A stretch of 43,448 nucleotides of DNA from Bacteroidales bacterium (GCA_004554665.1 SFKY01000012.1:1-43448); one strand, 5' to 3'. Positions 32,336 through 41,430 are shown, counted from the first letter of the stretch. Translations and numbers: made by a program. Notes: generated from the sequence alone by a model not told the origin.

Positions 32336-33679
32336 GTGGGAAATCCAAAAGCATTTCTGACCATCCGCCGAAAGGAGGCGGGGTACAGACCGATTAATGA
32401 TAGAATACACGATTTTGGTGAGGTCGAGCAGACGCTCAACAGCAACGACCGTCGTCTGCAGGCCAGCCGCTGTATGGACTGTGGCGTGCCTTTCTGCCAC
32501 TGGGCATGCCCGTTGGGCAACAAGCCGCCAGAGTGGAACGAGGCTCTCTACCGGGGCGACTGGGAACTGGCTTACCGCTTGCTCGTCGCCACCAATCCCT
32601 TCCCCGAGTTTACCGGCCGTATCTGTCCGGCGCTCTGTGAGAAGGCATGCGTGCTCAACCTGATGGACCATGAGCCCACCACCAACCGCGAGGACGAGGC
32701 GGCCATCGCCGAACACGCCTTCAATGAGGATTTTGTGCGCGTGGAGACTCCGGTACGCAACGGCAAGCGGGTGGCGGTGATAGGAGCCGGACCCGCGGGA
32801 CTGGCTGCGGCCAACGACCTGAACCATGCCGGATGCTCCGTCACCGTGTATGAGCAGCACGAGGCGGCCGGCGGACTGCTCCGCTATGGCATCCCCAACT
32901 TCAAGCTCAACAAGGCGGTCATCGACCGGCGCATGGCTTTCTTGGAGAAGGAGGGTATCACCTTCAGCTACGGCGAGGCTATCGACCTCAATGCCCTCCC
33001 CGAGGGCTACGATGCCTATGTGGTGGCCACGGGAACACCGCAGGCGCGCGACCTCGACATTCCTGGCCGCGACCTCAAGGGGGTGTATCTCGCCCTGGAA
33101 ATGCTCTCGCAGCAAAACAGGGTGCTGGCCGGCATCGAGTTTAAGCGCGACCAACTGGTCAACGCCAAGGGCAAGGACGTGCTGGTCATCGGCGGCGGCG
33201 ACACGGGCAGCGACTGTATCGGTACCGCACACCGTCAGGGGGCGAAGAGCGTGACACAGATAGAGATTATGCCGAAGCCGGTGGAGGGACCGGAAGACCC
33301 GAAAAATCCGTGGCCCAACTGGCCGCGCACGCTCAAGACCACCTCTTCGCATGAGGAGGGATGTACCCGCCGCTGGAATATCAATACCCTCGAGTTTCTC
33401 GGCAAGGATGGCCGGCTCACGGGTGTCCGTGTGCAGCCCATAGACTGGAAACCCAACCCCGAGGGAGGCCGCCCCATCATGATAGAGGCGGGCAAGCCCG
33501 AGGTCATCAAGGCCGATATGGTGCTCTTGGCGATGGGTTTCCTCAAGCCCCAGCTCCCCCAGTTGCCTGCCCACGTCTTTGTGGCCGGCGATGCCGCCTC
33601 AGGTGCCTCGTTGGTGGTGCGTGCGTTGGCCAGCGGCCGGCAGACGGCTGCCAAGGTGTGCAGCTATCTCCACCTGTAG
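32336..33679 (+). CDS. gltD: Glutamate synthase, small subunit
   Basis: Passes electrons from NAD(P)H through FAD and Fe-S clusters to GltB. 447 residues. The N-terminal Cys clusters are CMDCGVPFCHWACPLG and RICPALCEKAC; the FAD site is VIGAGPAGLAAANDL; the nucleotide site is VLVIGGGDTGSDCIG. The start is a GTG at 32336 (MGNPKAFLTIRRKEAGYRP), which matches family N-termini; no in-frame ATG fits better. The 164-nt gap after gltB is AT-rich with no gene, so cotranscription is likely. Confidence 0.95.
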   Translation: MGNPKAFLTIRRKEAGYRPINDRIHDFGEVEQTLNSNDRRLQASRCMDCGVPFCHWACPLGNKPPEWNEALYRGDWELAYRLLVATNPFPEFTGRICPALCEKACVLNLMDHEPTTNREDEAAIAEHAFNEDFVRVETPVRNGKRVAVIGAGPAGLAAANDLNHAGCSVTVYEQHEAAGGLLRYGIPNFKLNKAVIDRRMAFLEKEGITFSYGEAIDLNALPEGYDAYVVATGTPQARDLDIPGRDLKGVYLALEMLSQQNRVLAGIEFKRDQLVNAKGKDVLVIGGGDTGSDCIGTAHRQGAKSVTQIEIMPKPVEGPEDPKNPWPNWPRTLKTTSSHEEGCTRRWNINTLEFLGKDGRLTGVRVQPIDWKPNPEGGRPIMIEAGKPEVIKADMVLLAMGFLKPQLPQLPAHVFVAGDAASGASLVVRALASGRQTAAKVCSYLHL

Positions 33680-33710
33680 GTTGCGGTGGCTGAGGCTATA
33701 TGCCACCTTT

Positions 33711-33761
33711 ACGCGGCTAAACATGGCATTTAGAGGTGCTAAATGCCATGTTTAGCCGCGT
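33711..33761. repeat. Long perfect palindrome, dispersed hairpin family
   Basis: Perfect 22-bp inverted repeat (33711-33732 with 33740-33761) around a 7-nt spacer. Its core GGCTAAACATGGCATTTA is shared with the hairpins at 8633-8674. It lies 32 nt after gltD with no T-run, so it is more likely a REP-like element than a simple terminator. Confidence 0.75.
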
Positions 33762-33792
33762 AATGATGATGGATGGTTGGAAGCGGGTGTGT

Positions 33793-33856
33793 GTTTTTCC
33801 TACTTGTTATGGGCAGCCTGCTTTCGTACACACCAAGGTATGTCCCTACCGGTAGG
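33793..33856 (-). repeat. Dispersed repeat, copy 5 (diverged)
   Basis: Contains TTTTTCC and ACTTGTT, then ACACACCAAGGTATGTCCCTAC. It matches the order of elements in copies 3 and 4, with an internal deletion. Confidence 0.5.
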
Positions 33857-33889
33857 ATTCTTTCTTGCATGGTGCCCATCGCTTTTTTC

Positions 33890-34005
33890 CCCGTTCAAGA
33901 ATGATAATAAATTCTCATTCTCTTCTCTTAATCGAAATTTTTGATAAATTTCTCCCGTTCAAGAATGATAATAAATTCTCATTCTCTTCTCTTAATCGAA
34001 ATTTT
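33890..34005. repeat. 52-bp exact tandem duplication upstream of purL
   Basis: Positions 33890-33941 and 33954-34005 are identical, with a 64-bp period. Each unit contains AGAATGA-(10 nt)-TCATTCT, a 7-bp inverted repeat that could be an operator. The second unit abuts the purL promoter. Confidence 0.85.
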
Positions 34006-34009
34006 GCAG

Positions 34010-34017
34010 TATCTTTG
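34010..34017 (+). promoter_or_regulatory. -7 element of purL
   Basis: TATCTTTG, about 40 nt before the ATG at 34058. No clear -33 TTTG; the upstream duplicated units may supply activator or repressor sites instead. Confidence 0.55.
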
Positions 34018-34057
34018 CAAACAGAATTTACACATAATAATAAAAATATAAGGAGCT

Positions 34058-37000
34058 ATGATTCTTTTTTTCAAGACTCTGAATGAGCACGTGATTGCGA
34101 CTGAGATTGACCATCAGCCCAATCAAGAGGAAATCAACGAACTTTGTTGGCTTTACGGCAATGCCACCTGCCTGAGTGTTGACACTTTGGAGGGATTTTA
34201 TGTGGGTCCCCGCCGCGAGATGATTACACCGTGGAGCACCAATGCCGTTGAGATTACCCAGAACATGAGTCTTAGCGGCATTTCTCGTATCGAGGAGTAT
34301 TTCCCCGTAAGCAGTGAAGAGGCGGACCACGACCCCATGCTGCAGCGCATGTACAAGGGGCTGAATCAAGATATCTTCACCGTGAACCACGAGCCGGAGC
34401 CTATCAAGTATGTGGACAACCTGGAGGAGTACAACGAGCAGGAAGGACTCGCCCTCTCGCCCGAAGAGATAGAGTATCTGCACAAGATAGAGCAGCAAAA
34501 CGGGCGGCCGCTCACCGACTCCGAAATCTTCGGATTTGCCCAGATCAACTCCGAGCACTGCCGTCATAAGATTTTCGGCGGCACCTTTATCATCGACGGC
34601 AAAGAGATGGAATCGAGCCTCTTTGCCATGATCAAGAAAACCACACAGGAGAATCCCGGCAAGATACTCTCTGCCTACAAGGACAACGTGGCCTTTGCCC
34701 AGGGTCCTGTGGTGGAGCAGTTTGCCCCCAAGGACCAGTCCACCTCCGACTATTTCCAGGTGGAAGACATCGAGAGTGTGATATCCCTCAAGGCCGAGAC
34801 CCACAACTTCCCCACCACGGTGGAGCCGTTCAACGGCGCAGCCACCGGTACCGGCGGCGAGATACGCGACCGTATGGGTGGCGGTGTAGGCTCATGGCCC
34901 ATCGCAGGCACGGCTGTCTATATGACATCCTATCCCCGTCTGAAAGACGATGCCGGCAAGAGCGACACCCAGCGCGACTGGGAAGACCTGCTGCCGGTAC
35001 GCAAGTGGCTCTATCAGACTCCGGAGCAAATCCTCATCAAGGCATCCAATGGTGCCAGCGACTTCGGAAACAAGTTTGGCCAGCCGCTCATCACCGGTTC
35101 GCTGCTCACTTTCGAGCACAATGAGGGCGACCAGCAGCTGGGCTACGACAAGGTCATCATGCTCGCTGGAGGCGTGGGCTACGGCAAGAAGCGCGACTGC
35201 CTGAAGAAGGAGCCGCAGAAAGGCAACAAGGTCGTGGTGGTAGGTGGCGACAACTACCGCATCGGTCTGGGCGGTGGCTCGGTATCGTCGGTAGATACAG
35301 GCCGCTACTCTAACGGCATAGAGCTCAACGCCGTGCAGCGTGCCAACCCCGAGATGCAGAAGCGTGCCTACAATCTGGTGCGCGCATTGGTAGAGGAGGA
35401 TACCAACCCCGTGGTGAGCATCCACGACCACGGTTCGGCAGGCCATCTCAACTGCCTCTCCGAGCTGGTGGAGGAGTGTGGCGGCCGTATCGACATGGCC
35501 AGCCTGCCCATCGGCGACAAGACGCTGAGCGCCAAGGAGATTATCGCCAACGAGAGCCAGGAGCGCATGGGCCTGCTTATCGACGAGAAGCATCTGGACC
35601 ACGTGCGCCAGATAGCCGAGCGCGAGCGTGCCCCGCTCTACGTGGTCGGCGAGACCACGGGCGACGCCCACTTCTCCTTCGTGCAGGGAGACGGCAAGAA
35701 GCCGTTCGACCTCGATGTGGCACAGATGTTCGGCCACTCGCCCAAGACCGTGATGCGCGACGAGACCGTGGTGCGCCACTATGAGGATGTGACCTATACA
35801 CAGGACAAGATAGACGAGTACCTGAACCGCGTGCTCCAGATAGAGGCTGTGGCCTGCAAAGACTGGCTCACCAACAAGGTAGACCGCTCGGTGACGGGCA
35901 AGATAGCCCGCCAGCAGTGTCAGGGACCCCTCCAGCTGCCGCTCTCCGACTGCGGCGTGGTGGCCCTCGACTACCGTGGACGCAAGGGTATCGCCACCGC
36001 GCTGGGTCATGCCCCGCAGGCCGGCTTGGCCAATCCCGCTGCAGGCAGCGTGCTCTCTGTGGCCGAGGCACTGACCAATATCGTGTGGGCTCCGTTGGCC
36101 GACGGCATGGAGAGCCTCTCGCTCAGTGCCAACTGGATGTGGCCCTGCCGCTCGCAGAAGGGCGAGGATGCCCGCCTCTATGCGGCCGTCAAGGCGCTGT
36201 CAGACTTCTGCTGCGACCTGCATATCAATGTGCCTACGGGCAAGGACAGCCTCTCGCTGAGCCAGCAGTATCCCGACGGCAAGAAGATTATCTCTCCGGG
36301 AACAGTCATCGTATCGGCCGGTGGTGAGGTCTCCGACATCCGCAAGGTGGTTTCGCCCGTGGTGGTCAACGACAAGCACTCGTCACTCTATCATATCGAC
36401 TTCAGTTTCGATGCCCAGCGCCTCGGCGGCTCGGCTTTCGCCCAGACACTGGGCAAGGTGGGCGACGATGTGCCCACGGTCAAGAATCCCGAGTACTTCG
36501 CCGACTGCTTCAATGCGGTGCAGGAACTCATCGGGAAGGGATGGATCATGGCCGGCCACGACATCTCTGCCGGCGGTCTGATAACCACCCTGCTCGAAAT
36601 GACCTTTGCCAACGTGGCAGGTGGTCTGCATGTCAACCTCCACGACATGGCCGACGGCGACGTGGTCAAGGCCCTCTTCGCCGAGAACCCTGGTGTCGTG
36701 ATACAGGTGAGCGACGAGCACAAGCAGGAGTTGCGCACCTTCTTCGAGGAGCGAGGTATCGGCTACGCCAAGATAGCTTACCCCACACCGGGCGACCGCA
36801 CCATCGTGGTGAAGAAAGACGACTACGAGCACAGTTTCGACATCGATGCCCTGCGCGATGTCTGGTACAAGACCAGCTACCTGCTCGACCGCAAGCAGAG
36901 CATGAACGGCATGGCCCGCGAGCGCTACGACAACTACAAGCACCAGCCCGTGGAGATGGTCTTCGGCCACGACTTCACCGGTTGTCTCGCCCAGTATGGC

Positions 37001-37780
37001 ATCAGCGCTGACCGCCGCCAGCCCTCAGGCATCCGTGCCGCCATCATCCGCGAAAAGGGAACCAATGGTGAGCGCGAGATGGCCTACTCGCTCTACCTGG
37101 CCGGATTTGATGTGAAGGATGTGATGATGACCGACCTCATCAGCGGCCGCGAGACGCTCGAAGACATCAGCATGATAGTCTTCTGCGGCGGATTCTCCAA
37201 TTCCGACGTGCTCGGATCGGCCAAGGGATGGGCAGGAGCCTTCCTCTACAACCCCAAGGCCAAGGAAGCCCTCGACCGGTTCTATGCCCGCCCCGACACC
37301 CTGTCGCTCGGTATCTGCAACGGTTGCCAGCTCATGGTCGAGCTCAATCTCATCAATCCCGAGCACACCCGTCGGGCACACCTGCTGCACAATGTGTCGC
37401 ACAAGTTTGAGAGCTCTTTCCTCTCGCTTGCTATCCCGCAAAACCACAGCGTCATGTTTGGCAGCCTCAGCGGCAGCAAGCTCGGTATCTGGGTGGCCCA
37501 CGGAGAGGGACGGTTCGAGTTGCCCGAGCCAGAGGGCAGCTACCATATCGTGGCCAAGTACAACTACGCTGGCTATCCCGGCAACCCCAACGGCAGCGAT
37601 TACAATGTAGCCGGTATCTGTTCGGCAGATGGCCGCCATCTGGCCATGATGCCCCACCTGGAGCGCGCCATCTTCCCGTGGCAGCAGGCATGGTATCCGG
37701 CCGGCCGCCGCGCCGACGAGGTGACACCGTGGATAGAAGCGTTTGTCAACGCACGCAAATGGATTGAGCGACAGAAGTAA
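34058..37780 (+). CDS. purL: Phosphoribosylformylglycinamidine synthase, large single-chain form
   Basis: Fourth step of purine synthesis: FGAR plus glutamine and ATP give FGAM. 1240 residues, the long form combining synthetase and glutaminase. Motifs: the substrate region EINSEHCRHKIF-like stretch, SLKAETHNFPTTVEPFNGAATG, the second half-barrel with GHDISAGGLITTLLEM, and the C-terminal class I amidotransferase domain with Cys in LGICNGCQLM and the His/Glu region VAHGEGRFELPE. It is preceded by an unusual tandem duplication and followed immediately by the chromate transporter pair. Confidence 0.96.
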   Translation: MILFFKTLNEHVIATEIDHQPNQEEINELCWLYGNATCLSVDTLEGFYVGPRREMITPWSTNAVEITQNMSLSGISRIEEYFPVSSEEADHDPMLQRMYKGLNQDIFTVNHEPEPIKYVDNLEEYNEQEGLALSPEEIEYLHKIEQQNGRPLTDSEIFGFAQINSEHCRHKIFGGTFIIDGKEMESSLFAMIKKTTQENPGKILSAYKDNVAFAQGPVVEQFAPKDQSTSDYFQVEDIESVISLKAETHNFPTTVEPFNGAATGTGGEIRDRMGGGVGSWPIAGTAVYMTSYPRLKDDAGKSDTQRDWEDLLPVRKWLYQTPEQILIKASNGASDFGNKFGQPLITGSLLTFEHNEGDQQLGYDKVIMLAGGVGYGKKRDCLKKEPQKGNKVVVVGGDNYRIGLGGGSVSSVDTGRYSNGIELNAVQRANPEMQKRAYNLVRALVEEDTNPVVSIHDHGSAGHLNCLSELVEECGGRIDMASLPIGDKTLSAKEIIANESQERMGLLIDEKHLDHVRQIAERERAPLYVVGETTGDAHFSFVQGDGKKPFDLDVAQMFGHSPKTVMRDETVVRHYEDVTYTQDKIDEYLNRVLQIEAVACKDWLTNKVDRSVTGKIARQQCQGPLQLPLSDCGVVALDYRGRKGIATALGHAPQAGLANPAAGSVLSVAEALTNIVWAPLADGMESLSLSANWMWPCRSQKGEDARLYAAVKALSDFCCDLHINVPTGKDSLSLSQQYPDGKKIISPGTVIVSAGGEVSDIRKVVSPVVVNDKHSSLYHIDFSFDAQRLGGSAFAQTLGKVGDDVPTVKNPEYFADCFNAVQELIGKGWIMAGHDISAGGLITTLLEMTFANVAGGLHVNLHDMADGDVVKALFAENPGVVIQVSDEHKQELRTFFEERGIGYAKIAYPTPGDRTIVVKKDDYEHSFDIDALRDVWYKTSYLLDRKQSMNGMARERYDNYKHQPVEMVFGHDFTGCLAQYGISADRRQPSGIRAAIIREKGTNGEREMAYSLYLAGFDVKDVMMTDLISGRETLEDISMIVFCGGFSNSDVLGSAKGWAGAFLYNPKAKEALDRFYARPDTLSLGICNGCQLMVELNLINPEHTRRAHLLHNVSHKFESSFLSLAIPQNHSVMFGSLSGSKLGIWVAHGEGRFELPEPEGSYHIVAKYNYAGYPGNPNGSDYNVAGICSADGRHLAMMPHLERAIFPWQQAWYPAGRRADEVTPWIEAFVNARKWIERQK

Positions 37781-38329
37781 ATGGACAATATTTATTGGAC
37801 AAGTTTCAAGACATTCTTTAAGATTGGCGCATTCACCCTTGGCGGTGGATACGCCATGATTCCCATCATCCAGGCCGAGGTGGTGGACCGCCACAGATGG
37901 GTGGAGGAAGAGGAGTTTGTAGACCTCATCGCCATCGCCCAGAGCTGTCCCGGCGTCTTCGCCATCAACCTGAGTGTTTTTATAGGGTACAAGCTGCGCC
38001 GCACGCCCGGCGCACTCTGTACCGCTTTGGGCACTGCTCTGCCGTCGTTTCTCATGATACTGGCCATCGCCATCTGCTTCCGCCACTTCATGGACATCCC
38101 CTGGGTGGCAGCCATGTTTGCCGGCATCCGCCCCGCTGTGGTGGCGCTCATCGCCGTGCCCACTTTCAACATGGCCAGGCGCGTGGGCATCAATCTCAAC
38201 TGCTGCTGGATACCCATCGTGAGCGCCCTGCTCATCTGGGCCATGGGTGTCAACCCCATTTTTATCTTGTTGGCGGCTGGCGTTGGCGGCTGGCTGTATG
38301 GTAAATTCATCAAACCCACTGAGCCATGA
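37781..38329 (+). CDS. Chromate transporter, N-terminal-type half protein
   Basis: 182 residues with several membrane helices. CHR-domain motifs: FKIGAFTLGGGYAMIPIIQ near the N-terminus and AQSCPGVFAINLSVFIGYK. The family expels chromate or moves related oxyanions; small single-domain forms usually work as pairs. The ATG directly follows the purL stop (TAAATG), so it is likely cotranscribed with purL. It overlaps its partner gene by 4 bp. Substrate inferred from family only. Confidence 0.88.
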   Translation: MDNIYWTSFKTFFKIGAFTLGGGYAMIPIIQAEVVDRHRWVEEEEFVDLIAIAQSCPGVFAINLSVFIGYKLRRTPGALCTALGTALPSFLMILAIAICFRHFMDIPWVAAMFAGIRPAVVALIAVPTFNMARRVGINLNCCWIPIVSALLIWAMGVNPIFILLAAGVGGWLYGKFIKPTEP

Positions 38330-38901
38330 TTTTCCTGCAACTCTTCATCACGTTCTTCGAGATCGGCATCTTCGGTTTTGGCGGCGGATACGGCATGCTC
38401 TCGCTCATACAGACCGAGACGGTGGTGCGCCACGGCTGGCTCTCGTCGGCCGAGTTTGCCAATATCGTGGCCATCTCGCAGATGACCCCCGGCCCCATTG
38501 GCATCAATTCGGCCACCTATTGCGGCTACACCGCCGTACACAATGCTGGACTCGACGGCGCGATGGCTTGTCTCGGGTCGGCCACGGCCACCTTTGCCCT
38601 GGTGTTGCCCTCCTTCATCCTCATGATACTCATCAGCCGCCTCTTTATGCGCTACATGCACACCACGCTGGTGCAGAGCGTGTTTGCCGGACTGCGCCCC
38701 GCCGTGGTCGGATTGCTGGCTGCAGCCACCCTGCTGCTCTGCAACGAGGAGAATTTTGGCCATCCCACCACCTCTCCGTGGAATTTCTGGGTGAGCGTGG
38801 GCCTCTTCGTCGCCAGCTTTGTGGGCACCCAGTATGTCAAGATACACCCCATCCGCATGATACTCTGTGCCGCCTTTGCCGGACTCATACTGCTCTACTG
38901 A
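38326..38901 (+). CDS. Chromate transporter, C-terminal-type half protein
   Basis: 191 residues, membrane protein with the second CHR-domain version: FFEIGIFGFGGGYGMLSLIQ and ISQMTPGPIGINSATYCGY. The start ATGA overlaps the end of the first half by 4 bp, a sign of translational coupling. The two halves together equal one full-length ChrA. Confidence 0.88.
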   Translation: MIFLQLFITFFEIGIFGFGGGYGMLSLIQTETVVRHGWLSSAEFANIVAISQMTPGPIGINSATYCGYTAVHNAGLDGAMACLGSATATFALVLPSFILMILISRLFMRYMHTTLVQSVFAGLRPAVVGLLAAATLLLCNEENFGHPTTSPWNFWVSVGLFVASFVGTQYVKIHPIRMILCAAFAGLILLY

Positions 38902-38928
38902 CATCGCCACCGTAAAAAAAACTTGCCT

Positions 38929-39342
38929 ATGCCCCCACGATTCGCCATCCGACTACTCGTCCTGCTCTCGATGCTGCTGTTCGGCACCGTGCAGCAGACT
39001 TCGGCGCATCGGGCAAGTCGTGACTTCACCCACAGGCACTTGGCCGCCCTGCCCATCCGCGACCGTTCGGACCATCTGTGGGGATGGCAAGAGCGACGGG
39101 CAGACCACACCGCGCTGGTAGACACCTCTACAGGCAGATGCATACACACGCCGCGGGCCGAGCATTATACCCCCACGCCATTGGGCCAACGGCTCCGCAC
39201 GGTGGGCAGCAGCTCCTATCACATCAAGTTCAACCCTTATCGCCTCATCACACCCGGATGGCGACGCCGGCTCTTGCATGCCACCCATCCGTATGCCTTG
39301 GTGCGGTATTATGTCATCGCGCTAAGGCACATCATACGCTGA
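38929..39342 (+). CDS. Small secreted or membrane-anchored protein, unknown
   Basis: 137 residues from ATG 38929 (MPPRFAIRLLVLLSMLLFGT). A hydrophobic signal-like segment ends near QTSAHR. The mature part is basic and rich in His and Arg (RHLAALPIRDRSDHLWGWQERR, split by charged turns). No family is recognised. It lies 27 nt downstream of the chromate transporters on the same strand. A shadow frame on the other strand is less plausible. Coding status is moderate. Confidence 0.5.
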   Translation: MPPRFAIRLLVLLSMLLFGTVQQTSAHRASRDFTHRHLAALPIRDRSDHLWGWQERRADHTALVDTSTGRCIHTPRAEHYTPTPLGQRLRTVGSSSYHIKFNPYRLITPGWRRRLLHATHPYALVRYYVIALRHIIR

Positions 39343-39467
39343 TTCTTATTGGTTTATCGGACAGACACCCCGAATCGACAAACAATGTTTTTCAACCACC
39401 TTAATTCCGCAACACTATTCCAAATATAACTTTTTAAGTACCTGAGCAACAAAAAGTTGCTCAGGAT

Positions 39468-39498
39468 TTTGTCATGTCAGATTTTTCACCTATCTTAG
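39468..39498 (+). promoter_or_regulatory. Promoter of the IS1380-family transposase
   Basis: TTTG, 19 nt, TATCTTAG (one mismatch to consensus). It lies just after the hairpin, which would shield it from outside transcription. Confidence 0.6.
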
Positions 39499-39534
39499 TG
39501 TTGCAAATCAAAATATGTATCAAACCCGACAGAC

Positions 39535-40821
39535 ATGGCAAAGAAAGCAATAAAATCTGAGAAACTCACTCCTTTTGGAGGAATATTTGCAATGATGGAG
39601 CAATTTGACTCCACATTGTCATATGTAATTGACACAACCCTCGGTCTAAGATGCAGGCTGTATGGTTATCAATACAGCGAAATCATCCGTTCTCTCATGA
39701 GCATCTACTTCTGTGGCGGCTCATGTATTGAGGATGTCACAACTCATTTGATGCCCCATCTCTCGCTTCATCCGACACTTCGTACCTGCAGCTCTGACAC
39801 TATCCTCAGAGCGATAAAGGAACTGACGCAGGAGAACATTTCATACACGTCAGATACGGGTAAGAACTACGATTTCAATACGGCTGACACCCTCAATACC
39901 TTACTGCTCAATTGTATGTGTGCAGCTGGTCAGCTGAAAGAGGGTGAGATGTATGATGTTGATTTCGACCACCAGTTCATAGAAACAGAGAAATATGATG
40001 CAAAGCATACATACAAGAAGTTCCTTGGTTATCGACCAGGTGTGGCGGTTATTGGAGATTTGATTGTCGGCATTGAGAACAGCGACGGCAACACAAACGT
40101 CCGTTTCCATCAGAAGGACACGCTGAAGAGATTCTTCGAAAGGTTTGAACAGAACAATCTTGTTATCAATCGTTTCAGAGCTGATTGCGGCTCGTGCTCT
40201 GAAGAGATCGTGGAAGAGGTTGCCACCCACTGCAAGACCTTCTATATCCGTGCCAACCGCTGTAGTTCGCTCTACAATGACCTCTTCGCTCTCAGAGGCT
40301 GGAAGAGGGGAGAAATCAACGGCATTGAGTTTGAGCTGAATTCCATTCTTGTAGAGAAGTGGAAAGGCAAGACATACCGGCTTGTGATTCAAAGGCGGAA
40401 ACGGATGGACGGTGAGCTTGACCTCTGGGAAGGAGAATACACATACCGCTGCATCCTGACCAACGACTACGAGCCTTCCGTAAGAGAGATTGTCGAGTTC
40501 TATAACCTCCGCGGAGGAAAGGAGCGCATCTTCGATGACATGAACAATGGTTTCGGATGGTCCAGATTGCCCAAATCCTTCATGGCAGAGAACACAGTGT
40601 TCCTTCTTCTTACAGCACTTATCCGTAACTTCTACAAGGTCATTATCCAAAGACTTGACGTAAAGAGGTTCGGACCCAATAAAACAAGTCGCATAAAAGC
40701 GTTTGTCTTCAGATTTGTCTCTGTACCAGCCAAATGGATCAGAACATCAAGGTGGTATGTGCTGAATATCTATACCTGTAATAATGCTTACGCAGATGTA
40801 TTCCAGACTGATTTTGGATGA
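39535..40821 (+). CDS. IS1380-family transposase
   Basis: 428 residues, the normal family size and apparently intact. DDE motifs: MYDVDFDHQFIETEKYDAK (first Asp), NRFRADCGSCSEEIVEE (second Asp) and GGKERIFDDMNNGFGWSRLP (Glu region with the family's N-G-F-G-W signature). It differs from its neighbours in lower GC content. Members of this family are common in Bacteroides and Prevotella, some with outward promoters; none is seen here toward the right. Confidence 0.9.
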   Translation: MAKKAIKSEKLTPFGGIFAMMEQFDSTLSYVIDTTLGLRCRLYGYQYSEIIRSLMSIYFCGGSCIEDVTTHLMPHLSLHPTLRTCSSDTILRAIKELTQENISYTSDTGKNYDFNTADTLNTLLLNCMCAAGQLKEGEMYDVDFDHQFIETEKYDAKHTYKKFLGYRPGVAVIGDLIVGIENSDGNTNVRFHQKDTLKRFFERFEQNNLVINRFRADCGSCSEEIVEEVATHCKTFYIRANRCSSLYNDLFALRGWKRGEINGIEFELNSILVEKWKGKTYRLVIQRRKRMDGELDLWEGEYTYRCILTNDYEPSVREIVEFYNLRGGKERIFDDMNNGFGWSRLPKSFMAENTVFLLLTALIRNFYKVIIQRLDVKRFGPNKTSRIKAFVFRFVSVPAKWIRTSRWYVLNIYTCNNAYADVFQTDFG

Positions 40822-40974
40822 CGACTACAACTTATGGGTATGATACTGCGTATTGTCTCAAGTCGCATTGTGGGGTAAGGGGGTATTGTAGGCAGAAGTG
40901 GGTATTTCAGCCTCAATTTATCTAATAATTCAGTAATGAGAGAACGTGTACACGTAAATAGGACGATGAAGGAC

Positions 40975-41175
40975 TTAGTTGCGGATTTGAGGCTTATGAA
41001 AAGCGTATTGCTTTCTCAATACATGCCGTTCCTCTTCGCTCAGCGACAGGAAATAGGCTTTCCATCCCGGACAGAAATTGATGTGCCATCGCCAAAAACG
41101 ACCCAACAATGACTTGGGTGAACGGTCGTATCGCCGCCTCAGTGGGCACTGCTGACAGTTATGTTTCTTTTCCAA
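40975..41175 (-). CDS. Small conserved Cys-containing protein, unknown
   Basis: 66 residues beginning MEKKHNCQQCPLRRRYD: a CxxC pair at the N-terminus and a single Cys in FWRWHINFCPGWKAYFLSL. I recall similar short proteins in Bacteroidales, but no function. The only start in a good place is TTG at 41175, preceded at about 35 nt by a TATTTTTG -7 element. Possible zinc binding is inferred from the Cys pair alone. Confidence 0.6.
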   Translation of the reverse strand: MEKKHNCQQCPLRRRYDRSPKSLLGRFWRWHINFCPGWKAYFLSLSEEERHVLRKQYAFHKPQIRN

Positions 41176-41211
41176 TACTTTATCTATTTATCTTTCGTAA
41201 AACTCTCGTGG

Positions 41212-41240
41212 CAAAAATAAGGATTATTTTCAGTGATCAA
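41212..41240 (-). promoter_or_regulatory. Likely promoter of the small Cys-containing protein
   Basis: Minus-strand TTG, 18 nt, TATTTTTG, about 30 nt before the TTG start. It supports that gene being real. Confidence 0.5.
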
Positions 41241-41299
41241 GCACACAGTTCATTAAAAAAGAGAGGATTTGCTAAGATTCAGAATAACGACGAGCCATC

Positions 41300-41430
41300 G
41301 ACCCCAACGGGAGTCGAACTTCAAGTAACCGCACATGATACAATGTGCGGGTCGAAGTGCCTTCCCAATCCACGACCCCAACGGAGGTCGAACCTTTCTA
41401 CAGATTATATGGTTCGACCCCGTTGGGGTC
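41300..41430. repeat. GACCCCAACGG palindromic repeat cluster
   Basis: Three units: GACCCCAACGGGAGTCGAAC (41300-41319), a second starting at 41374, and its near-perfect reverse complement at 41411-41430 (one-base bulge). The last two form a 20-bp stem. Between them is GCACAT/ATGTGC (41331-41348). Not tRNA-derived, although the GGTCGAACC end resembles a T-arm. Confidence 0.7.

Larger units (their letters stand above)
39441..40821 (+). mobile_element. IS1380-family insertion sequence (ends not resolved)
   Basis: Contains a full-length transposase gene and, upstream, a perfect 10-bp hairpin CCTGAGCAAC-AAAAA-GTTGCTCAGG (39441-39465), plausibly at or near the left end. I could not find matching terminal inverted repeats or a target duplication between about 39340-39535 and 40822-40980, so the limits are a minimum and the right end may be cut. 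Confidence 0.65.

Noticed and set aside
41300..41430. tRNA or tRNA remnant suggested by GGTCGAACC strings
   Set aside because: No acceptor or anticodon stem can be built around them; they form symmetric palindromes instead.
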